Shown in pieces: positions 12,521 through 24,500 of a stretch of DNA of 64,000 bases. A program made the translations under genes and the position numbers. The notes beneath the pieces are model-generated. The model did not search any database. It worked only from the letters and a program-made list of their open reading frames with translations, and was not told the origin of the DNA. The stretch covers positions 44,782,513-44,846,512 of the forward strand of contig CM055870.1 of NCBI GenBank assembly GCA_029582165.1, written 5' to 3'. Every line of letters begins with the position of its first letter. The stretch's first letter is position 1. Source of the DNA: Portulaca oleracea (lineage: Eukaryota > Streptophyta > Magnoliopsida > Caryophyllales > Portulacaceae).

Positions 12521-15500
12521 ACTTGTAACTATAGATTATTATAACTATATCAACTTGAACTAGAGAAATAATATATGATTGAATTGCACTTGTAATTTAA
12601 CAGCGCGAAATCTCAACGAAAAGTCACAAATTTTTTATTAAAAAATGAACTTAAAAAAGTAAAATTTTCAGGTCAAACAGGCGAGTCAGATTTGACCAGA
12701 TAATTTACGGGTTTGTTGAGTTTTGTTAATTTCGGGTCCGGGTCGAGAATATCGTGTTAGAAATCCAAAACATTGGTCAAGCAGAAAGAAAGACCTCACT
12801 TTGTTTGACTCCACATAAGAACGCTATCATCTACTATAAGCAGGGGCGGATATGTATGTTGCTCAGGGGTGTCCACGGACACCCTTAGTCAAAGAAAAAT
12901 TTGTGATTCTCTAATATTATTTGGAAGAAATTTTCTTAATTGGAGCAAATGGACGCCGTAAAAAAATCTCAAAAAACATAATAGGGGTGTCCAATTTAGC
13001 AGCAATCCAAAAACCTTAAAATAATACTCCATTTGTCCCAAATAACTTGTCTAAGTTGACTAATTAGGTCAAAATTTTTAAATTTTGATCGTTAATTATC
13101 AAATTATATGTTGAGTTATTATGTAATACTACAACTATTAGATTTGTGATGAAAAATATTTTTACATGAATACAATACTAGTCTTGCTAAGATAAAATGT
13201 GAAATGTTAGTGGTCAAAGTGTTGCATCGAAGATCGTAAATAGTAAACTGGATAAATTAATTGGGACAGAGAGAGTACCAATTATTTTTATGAACAAAAA
13301 GGGTAAGTCAATGAATTGGATAATTGCGTATGAATGTAAGTTTAAGATATAAATATCTAGTTAATGTGAAATTTCAATTTATTTGGTTGAAATATTTATA
13401 TGATGATGTGAAATTTTGTTAAGCTTGCGAATATGTCATTTAATATTTATTTTTATTGTTATTGTTATTTATTTAAATATTATTTTTTTTAAAAGTGCTT
13501 ATATAATAACAAGTATATTGGAGACCCCTAAAATGAATGTCTGGATCCGCCACTGACTATAAGCTAGAGTGCTAGACTAAGCATTCATCACCAAGCACAC
13601 ACTCGGAACACTAAAATAATCTCAATGCTTACACATGCCCCAAATGGATAACCCACAAAATACTATACATATACATAAAGAACAAAAGTCCTAGAAGAGC
13701 CCTGTTGAAACTCTAATAATTACAAGAGTTTACCTCCAAAGGAGTAAGGGGACACTTTCCATTGAGTCTAATAGCACCAGGACGTATCACTCTACCAGGT
13801 TTAGTGAATTTGCCCCTCCAACCTCTCTCTCTTGCTGCGTCCATATCTAGTCTTTCTTGCTTTCCACCGTCAAATACACAACATGAGAACGCAACCATGT
13901 CCTGTCATCAACCCAAATTTCAACCAACTCTGAGATACAACAAAATATGGCTTCAGAAGGCCCCCTAATTATATGGCACTCTCAATACCTAAGTTGGAGA
14001 AAAATTGTTACCTCTTCAAAGCGAAGGTGCACAGAGACATATTTTCCCCCAACCTTTGCACTGCGTTGCTTCATTCTCGCAACTAAAGTTTCTGCTAGAG
14101 TCAAGATAGGGGCAGAAAACCTCAAAGCTTCATAATTCGCCAAGCACCTGAGTCGCTGAACTGTTGGAGGAGCATCAAATGACAAACGGTTTGCAAAGGG
14201 CGAGATCCTTATAACCCTAATTAGAACATGAGGAATCATCAATAATTGGACCAAACAATTTACAAACAAATAATAAACGATGCAAATAAAATTTGTGTTC
14301 TACACCCCCTCCCCCCCGTGCCCTTTCCTCAGAAATTTCTATTAAGGATGACTAATGAACACTCATGGATAACTTCAGTATCCTCCGTAAACCATACAAC
14401 TTCTGAATTTGTAAGGAAGAAAAGTCACATAATCATGCTATAAAGTATATCTGAAGTAACGATTTTGTAAGATGTGACAGGAAGATGGCTTATTGATTAA
14501 ACATTAAACAAGCTACAATAACAATTGTAAGGGTAGCTCAAGGGCTAAAATGCAGCAGTTTCCAAGTCTATTTCCCAGAAGCTAAGTACTTTCCAAGTCT
14601 CTGTCATTGTTCTAGAGGAAAATGGTAATTGACAATCTGGGTGCAGATTTTAGTTTGAAAGTTGACAAGAGACTGCACTCACTGAGGAATATAAAGCTTC
14701 AAACTTAATATCAATTATCAAGCCCCTGGGCATACATCTCTAATCCAAAGTTGGACCTTTCATATTTCATATATTCGGCTTTTGGAAATACCTGTAACCC
14801 TCACTGTCTCTGTCAATAATAAATTTTTCTGCTTATCTGAAACCAAGAAGATAAAGTAGCAGCTCAGAAACTAAGCTATGAGTCTACTTGAAAAATGATT
14901 AAGCCACATATTCACGTCACTACACTCCTCTTTATGCCCCTTTACTTGTGGTGGCAAAAGACAAGAAAAGAAACAAACTAAACTCATCACCTCAGATGTA
15001 CACAACATAAAGCAACTCTATATCTGTTTTACTTCAACTTTTCATTTGTCCAACCATACCAGTGTCAGACAAACAGACACTAAACACCTGGACAATGGTA
15101 CAACACTTGATACTTCAAATTACAATCAAAATATACAAAATTTCTTAAAAATAGCCGAGTCTAACACCCTTATCTGTGTCCATATCGACACTTGTACCTG
15201 ATTCTAACATAGCTCTATATCAAAAGAAAAGTACTCTAGTTGTATGGGAATTAGATGTTTATCCTCCCGGCCAGAGTTCATATCCTAGTGGCCACAATTT
15301 CCTTGGTGAATATTGTGGTGCTCTCGGGGGCTCCTTGTACGCCTGCTTTTAGAGGCTAGGCCCCCATTGGGCCTAATCTAGTGCCTATATTAACCCCCCC
15401 CCCCCCCCCCACCTTCACCTGTTTGTTGCCCAATGTGTTTTACCCCTAACCAGGGGGGGTCATTGAATGTAATGTTTACCATTGGTTTAAAAAAAGGGAG

Positions 15501-18500
15501 GGAAAAAAAAAACGAAAGCAACTCTGAAATAGAAATTGAATATGTATGAATGATGAGGACCCAAGAGATTATGTTTATGAGATGAAGCACGAAATAGCCT
15601 TATCATGGCAATCAACATAGCTAGAGTCCTTGTAACCCACAAAGGCCTCAAACAGAAAATTAAGCATTAATTCCAGAACAATAGCACTGGCAAAAATATG
15701 TAAGACCCAAATAATTGAATTAGTCCAACCCCATGGTTTTCTTGACAGAATTTAAAACTAGGTCATGACCGAATGTAAATTCAGGTCTTGGGTTTAGGTT
15801 TTGCAATTTGGGTTCAAGTTGATCAAATTTCTAGTGGAATTTGGATTTGATCAAATTTTTATTCAAACAATGACTGAACCCAAATTTTTATGCTTCTTTT
15901 GTGTTTTGGCATTTATCTTAGATTAAAAGAGCCTGAATTGGGGGAAAAAATACAAAGGCTCCTAGTCCTGGGGCTCGAGGTGCAAGCACAACCTTTTCGT
16001 ATGTGCGACGCGATATTCCAAACCCAGAAAAAATAGAGAAGGAAGCTAGAGTATTAATTAGCCAAAAAAAACAAAAAGAAAAGGAAAAAGATAGAGATGT
16101 GGACCATGTGGTTGACAAAGAATTGCACTAAGGAAGAAAAAATAGAAGGGAGGAGCTCAGACGAGGAAGAAGTAGAAAACAGAGAAAAAGCTAGCCAAGG
16201 AAGTTAGAAAGAGAAACAGAAAAGAGGAGAGTGGAAGAGGAAGAGGAAGAAAAAGAGACTTATCTGGAGGCGAGAAAGCCGCAGCAACTTAGGGTGCAAA
16301 AAGCACATGAGCTCTGCGCCCCTTGCCCCGCTAAAAAGCCGGAGCTTTTTGTATGGGGCTGGGCTTCACAGTGAAAAAGCGCAAAGGGGTGCACCCTGGG
16401 CTTTTTGGGGGTTTTTTTTGTGCCCAGGGTGCACTTTTTCAACTAAGGCATTTATCCGATCAAGCTCAACCAAATTCAATCATAGCAAAATCCAGTCAAA
16501 TTTAATTGGTAGGAAAAATACTTTAGTCAGTCAGGGTCCGGTTCAGGCTCAGGCTCAGACTCGGCTCTGTATGAGGCAAATGGATTAGAATTAGATCTGT
16601 GTCCGGATTAGAGCATTTTGACCGAATGAACTTACTGAACAAACTTGATAAAACCAAAACCAGAATTTTTGCCACCCTACACAATAATTTGGAAGAGTTG
16701 ATCAAAGAGGACACAGTAACACAACAGGCAAGCTATCTTCAAAAAGGGATTTCAGTGGTCAAAGAGAGATGGGCCAAAGACACCATGGCTCACAATGAAT
16801 TTGTGCAACAGAGCAAGAAATAATGGAATGAAACTCACGTTTAAAGAACAACGAGGATTCTATATTCATTTAAGCATTATGCAATACGTATATGTTTAAT
16901 GATAGACAATTAGACACATGTGTAAGGATTGTAAGATTATCCCCCGTGGATTTTTAACACTTCAACATATACTTTTTGTTGAAAATAAGATTGCACGGTA
17001 AGATAGAGGACATTTTGTGCTTACCTTAGGATTTGATGCTATTTTGACAAAAGAAAATGCAGCACGATTGAATGAGAAGGTTGAATCCCAAGATGCTAAC
17101 AAGAAGCAATGCAACATCTGAATGCACATAGAATAAAGGCCAGAAAACCCGGAAGGAATTGATGAGTGCCAGAACAAAATTAGCACATTGATGGAATGAC
17201 AAAGTGCAAGTGAAAGTTAATGCGAAGCCGTCAAGGAGGCAATTAAGTTGGCAAAGGCAATCATAAAATTCCAAGAAATTTTATACAGCTTCACTAGAAA
17301 GCATCAAAACAGAGAAGAGAAAGCGGTGACCTAAAAAAAGAATGGCTTAGGATTGAAGGTTGACACACTTGAGACTAGCAAAAGGCTTAGCTTCCTTGAG
17401 TATGCAAAAACTTGCCAAAGATGTACAATATAATCTGACCTTAGACTATGCAACTAAAGGTAACCATTACGCAAGTGTAACTTAGAAAAGCAGCTAGCCC
17501 CAGCAAGGCAACGAAGCATTATCCTCTAACTTGGGGATGGGAAACATGTACGTGATCTCAATCTTGCTAACGGCCCTACTATCAACATATCTTCCAAGAT
17601 CCATCCTTTTTAGTATGAGTAACTATGGCACAAGGGTTCATGCTATGATGCACAAAACCCTTAGACAAGAGTTCCTAAACCTGCCTAACTTAATTCAACT
17701 CCCACTGAAAGGTTCAACCTATACTGAGGGCGGAGGATTAGGGGCTTTGATCCCCAAGCTACATCAATAGCATGTTGGTCTTATAGTTACCAACATCATG
17801 AAATGCTCAAAGCACGGAACGGGAAACCGGAATAGGGCTTACCCGTCTCCACCTTCTAGAAACGGGAACGCTATGTACATTGGAATGTTTTTTTCGGAAC
17901 AAAATTCATGTTTTAGGATCACTACTTAAAAATCTACAATTTCATTTTCACCATGCTATTCTCTCCATTATTATAAATTAGTTTAAGAATGTTATAGTTT
18001 ATGAAACACATTCTATAATAGTACTAAATATCTATTACTTAAATTTTGATAGGAGTTGAAATGCTTTTTGATGGAATCACAACTTTTGTTTAACTTTGAG
18101 TAAAAGAAAAGTCCAAATCTTAAACAAATTTGCAATTAGAGTATAGGTAAGCTGTAGAATAGGTCTTTTTTCTAACTATGGGTAAACTATAAGGCTAGAC
18201 TTGTCAACCCTTTAAAGGGTAAGGGTGAGGTTTCCACCTTCAAGTGAATACGATTGAACATGGACGAGCTAGCTACATTCATCGTACACACACCATCTAT
18301 GATTAATTTCAGCAAAGTATCCCTGCATTTGACAAGGGTATAGAAGACAGTGGTACGCTTCCAATCATCACTCGTAGTACAGTTAGGCAAAAGACACCAA
18401 ACAACACCAAGGTGACCCTCATGTCAAGATGGTTGCTCCCAACATCAACAAGATCCTACAATCACCTCCTCATATTCAATGGGGTCGACAAGTCGTAATA

Positions 18501-21500
18501 CTCATGTTATAAAGCAAGGGTATGATGGGGACACTGAGAAACAAAGTGACCTGTCTTACAAAATGAGGATGAATTGAAGGAGTTATGGTTCAAAAATTGT
18601 AAAAAGCGCAGGTGAAGGTTTCAAATTTGGCCTTTTTGGTGTCCTAGTGACTGAGTAGTAGCGGTGGCATGGTGGTCAACTAGGGTTGGCAGTTGAGGGG
18701 TGGAGGTAGGATGTTGTTGGTGGTAGGAGCGGTCAGTGCCAGTGCTGGTGGCGGTTCATAGCAGAGGGCAGCAGCTAGGGTTCAAGTGAAAAGGATTTGG
18801 CTAATTGGGACTCTAACTGATGGTAATTCTTTTCATTGGGATAGGGCTTACAAGCAAAATTGGCTGGGCAGTGTCGTAGTAAGGACAATTTCTGACAAGT
18901 TTGAAAGGTTGATATTGACGTTCAAAATTGAAGTTTAAGATTCACATTGGAGTATGCAAACCCCATGTCAGCAGATTTGTGGATTTATGGCTACAAGGAG
19001 AGGGTAACAGCAGCAGTGGCTTGGTAGTGCTCAACAGGTGGAAGGCCAGTGATGGGTAGCAACGGCGTGGGGATGGTGGCAGTAACGGTGGCATGGCAGA
19101 TGGGAGCTAGGTGGAACACAGTGTATCTGAATAAGGCTTTTGATTACGTTCCATTTTTTCCCCTTTTTCTTTGTGGAAAATACCAAAATATTGCGAAAAC
19201 GAAAAAGAATTTTGATTGCAAGGTCAAATTTGCTTTGATGCCGAATTTGACGTAGGAAGCTGAACGAGCAATTCCTACGCTAGAGAAATTCTATAAAACT
19301 CTCACATTCTCAATTCAGTTCAATATAACTTGACTCCCTTGGGCATATCCCAAAAGTTCCAATACCAAACATCGACTAACATGACAAGGAAACTAAACAA
19401 CAAATTATATATCTTTTTAACAAGAGTAAGCATTACGATCATTGGGTCCCCTCTACAGAGGTAAGCCACAGTGAGATTACAAGTACCGAAGGGGCTTACA
19501 CAACAACCAGGCTAGGCCCAATGGAGACCTAGCCCTAAAAGCAGACCCACAAAGAGCCTCCAATAACATTACAATATCCACCAAGAAAACTATGGCCACC
19601 AGGATTCGAAACCTAGTGTTGAGGATAAACCTCTAACTCCCATACCACTAGAGCACCATGCTCTTGGTAAACAACAAATTATACCAAACAACTCTAAGGG
19701 CCTATTTGGCAACCAGCTGGTAGCTGATAGTATAGTTAGTTGGTAGTTGTTCGAATTAGCTATTTGACTTTAGGTGTTTGGGTTAGTTGATTGGAGGAAA
19801 GGTGTTTGGTAAAGTAGTCGTTTCTAACAAGCTACTTCAAAAAGCTTCTTCAAGTAGCTTTCTGAAAACTAGCTTATTGGGTCTAAAAAGCTAATATGAA
19901 AAGTTTCCTAACACCTTAGGTAGCTTTTTGACTAATAGTGTCCAAAATGCTAAAAGCTACCCAAATAAGTTTGTTACCAAATAGACCCTAAAAGATGGGG
20001 TTTTTCCTAAATTAAAAATCCTAAATTTCCTATTCTTCCTAGAATATCCCCTTCCATAATTTTTAGCTACATCAAAAACTAACTTTGATGGGATCCATTT
20101 TGAATTTTTATTTTTATTTTTATTTTTATTTTTTTGATAAGTAATCAAAAGATATGTTGATGGACACCAAGGGGATGTCACCCATTTGCAAAGGAGACAA
20201 ACTCAAAAACTCACAAAGCCTCTAACCCTAGGCTCTCAAACAAAGTTACTAGTTTTCCCTCAAAAACCCAAGAATCCCTCTCCTTCCAAGTGCAGACAAA
20301 AAAATGTTAAAAGGTATCAAATTACACACAATAAGAACCCAACTCTTCTTCAATCATCTTTCCTAAGCCACTAGAACATTACTTAACTCTTGAGGTTGCA
20401 TCCAACTAAACCCCATCAAAGAAAACACCATATTTTATAAAGCAAATACCCATTAGCAATGGATAAGAAGGTGGTTGATATTTGAATTTTGATAGTATTA
20501 TCCCTTTCAAAACATATAGAGCACCTACTAGCCAACTTCAGGTTTCTACTTCTACACAAGTTTCCTTTCCTCTTTGAATGCGCTATTCTGTAACAAAAGC
20601 TTTATGAGGATCCTAAAATAGACACCAAGGACCAAAGAAAAAAAAAAAGTCTCATTTGAGATAATAGATGAAATAGAAATGAAAAAGGGAGTTAACCATT
20701 ATCCTCTACTAAGGAAAGAGGCAAAGAGTTCAACTCACTTCTCTTCAAGTAATCTCGGAAGGACGTGGCCCTTATAATACTCAATAGGAGACCATGCTTT
20801 TATTCTGAAATTGTAAACATTACTCATGTTGTGGTCATAACGCTCCATCAGGAAATCAGGAATCTTATTTACCACACGTACTTCATTTTGCAATGTACTA
20901 ATGAAATAATCTTCATCATAAATGTCATTGAACTTGCTGCAGAGAGATAAGGCCAAGTCAGATGTTTTACCATGAGAGTATTTGTATTTTAAGTTTATGT
21001 GTGTATCAAACATCACACTGCATCATTAGAGTTCTGAAAACAGGTATACCTAGGATCCTTCCAGATGCTATGATAATGAAAATTTGGAATGACTAGTGTT
21101 GCATTAAGATACCCAGCCACAGAAACTGCATTGCAAATCTATTCGAAGAAACATGTATACAGGACATTAGTCAGGAAACATGCATGAAAATAAAATTGAG
21201 GTAAAAACTAAATATAATATTTATATCAAAGAACCAAAACAGACCGATGTTCTTTGCTGATTCAGGCCACCATTTGCCTCAACATATATGTAACCATTTG
21301 AATCAGGTAAAACTGTGGCCAAAAGAGTAAGCTTAAAATTAAATTATGCCCACCTGAAGATTTGATAGCAAAATAGTCATGTACAGACGTTACTAAACTC
21401 AACCAGAAAGCATAATAAAAGCAACTTGACTTCAGATAAGACTAATGTCCAAGGAGTAACCAACATGGGAAATAGAAACAAACACCAAAGCAAAATTCAG

Positions 21501-24500
21501 GACATAAGCATATTCTACACAGATTTTACGACAAATATATTAATTGATATACTTAATCCAAATTAATCGTTTCTTATTCAACTAAGTTCTCTTTTTTGGT
21601 TTGGGGGTAGAAATGGTGCTATTCAGCTAAAAACCGTGATTCAACACGTACAGATATTAAATTTCACCAATTATAGGACAATATTATGTCAAACTTCCTA
21701 AACAGATCAAAACCTTACTTCTGATTAGTTTTTCAGCTATAATTTAAAGTCAGGTACTGCATCTAAACCAAAACAGCTCACCAACTATCCTATGGGCTTG
21801 TTTGGTTGAATGCAATCAATCATACTATACGATGGCAATGTTATTTGCATTCCCAAGTTTGATTACATATGAGCCTTGTAATCAAATTTACATTGTAGCG
21901 ACAAAATATCTATTAATACAATTGTGGCAACACTAATATGCTGTTTGGTTGGATGTAAAGTAATAAATGTGTAATGCAATCTGCTATGGTGAACTTTTAT
22001 TAATCTTTCATACATTGTGATGAAATTTTGATAAAACCAAGTCTAGCAATTGCTTCAAGTGAGTAACACACTACTGTAGTGTATGGGAGATCCTAATTTT
22101 TCCAGCTTTAACCTTGACCTTGAGACATTGTGTCAAACCCACAAAATTAAACATTAGGATGTATGCTTTAATGCAATCACTTTCTTTTTGACACATCGAA
22201 GACATGTTTTGGCCATCACTTTCTTCTTAATATTATGACATTGATGGCTGAGACATAGACAACAAATGACTATTACATTTCTCGGTTATAAACAAATAAA
22301 CTATAGGTAGCAATGCAACTACAACATTTAATACTAAGCTACATAAGAGAAACCTTAAAACACTGTAAAAGGGTTCAGCAGTGAACTCTCATACAAAGAT
22401 CACATAAGAAATCGACGGCAACTATTACAAGTAATCTCATCACTGATCATACCGATGCAGGATCTTGTGCCAATCAAACAAGAGAACATAATGGAATTGA
22501 GCTTAATATCTATTTGATCATTAGGCATGTAATTATATACATCAAAAGCATGCCCAAGGTGATTACCACTGCACAAAAGGAATTCTCCATACCTCTATTG
22601 GACTTGTTTAAACATGGCCTCCACTCACCACTTTTGTAAGAATTTTTCCATATAGTTAAAATCTGCAATGAAACGGACACTTTATGTCAGATATATAAAC
22701 GTAAACCTATTCAGAGAATTTAAGAACTAATCTCAACTTAGTTTCTTTTTCACCCGAAGGAATTAGAAAAACAAATATATGGACTGACACTCTATTTATC
22801 AAGAGTTTAATAATTAATATACAAACCTGAGATGAGAATGATTAGTCAGTTGAATGAACATTAAGTGAACCTTCTTAGCTGTCAGCAGATCAGAAAGCAA
22901 TGAAATGGATAATTTGCAACAGAATCACAGTAGGGCAATTTCAGGCATTTTTCAGTTGTTGCTCTCTATTCTTTTTTGCATTATCCTTTATGCATGAATG
23001 TTGAGCAAGTTCTGGAACAATTGAAGCCATGGGTAACAGTGGAGAAGAAGGGATGATTTGAATTGGGTCGATTTTGGAGGGTTGGTAATCCATATTAGTT
23101 GAACTCTGATCCGATAGAATCCACTCCTCTGATACCCAATTAAAGATGGTGGTTTTTAGGAGAGAAAAAACAAGACTTGAATAGAGAAATTCGATGTTGG
23201 CCTTGTAGCAGCGAATCTATTCAATATACAGCAGATTTAAATAGGGAAATTTGGGGAGGGGTTAATTGTGCATAACCAGGTTTGCAAAAGATTGGCCTTT
23301 AATGGAGAGATGAGTGGGAAAGATAAGATGAGTGCGGAGGGATAATGAAAGTTTTTTCTTTCTTTTCCCTCCTTTGGGTTCTATCCAACAATTAAAGTAA
23401 AACGTCTCAGTAAACATCATCTGTTTCCTTTCCATGGAATAGTAGGTAGGGAACCAGTCTCTCTAAATTGAAAACTTCAGAGTAAGACTGCTACATCCGA
23501 CCCCTCTATACCTCGCTTGGGCGGGATTTTGGAATATTGGTTTTGATTTTTGGGTTATATCCAATAATCAACCTACAGTAACTAGTCAAAAGGGCAATTT
23601 TGACGATTTTATCAAGTTTAGTGGCAACCAGGGGGAGAAAAAAAAAACAACTCAATGGAACTTGTGACCGTTATAAATAGTTGAATAGCCACTTAATCCG
23701 AGCACACTACTTTCTCTCTTAAATTATCCACATACATCATGCCAAAATAGCCAACCCTATGTGTATTTCCCTAGCACCTTATCCAACACAAGTTCACTGG
23801 AATCGTGTTTCAGGCCAATACATATTACATGCACCAAAAATTTATGCTCCAGCATATCTGCAAGTGAACAATCACACTATTTGGAATACACATACTCTGA
23901 AAGCACCTAATAAATTGCAGTTTCTAGCACTCATCAAGAGAAAATTGCATCTAAATTTCAGCATGACAATTCTTAAAACCTCTCACAACTGTTTGAACCA
24001 AACACCTAACAAAATTAACTGGCGATATAAAATTCACCAAATTACAAAAAAATCACGCCAATAGAAATTCTTCCTAGATTCATCACTGGCCCTTATCACT
24101 GTAATTACCATTGGTCACTGACTAATCCATTAAAAACTGCCCCCTCCCCAACCCAACCGAAATCCGAATTATGAATCCCTTCAGTAAAAATCTTGCGGTA
24201 ATTATGAAATCACAACACATTCACTGCCGAATTGTCATTATCAACATTAAACCTCAAAATTACCCTACTCCGACTGAAATCAATCAACCCCATTTCCAAA
24301 AAACAATTCAAACTCCTGCATATCCAAAATCCAACCTCGAAAACGACGACAGTTACACAAACAAATTGAATTCGAGACGTACCGCATCAGCAGTGGAATT
24401 ATCCCGATCCATATCCGGCCGGAGCTTGCTGTACAGGCGAGGACTCCGGTAAACGGACCCCGGAGATAACCGGTGAGTAATGACGGGTCCGACATCGAAG

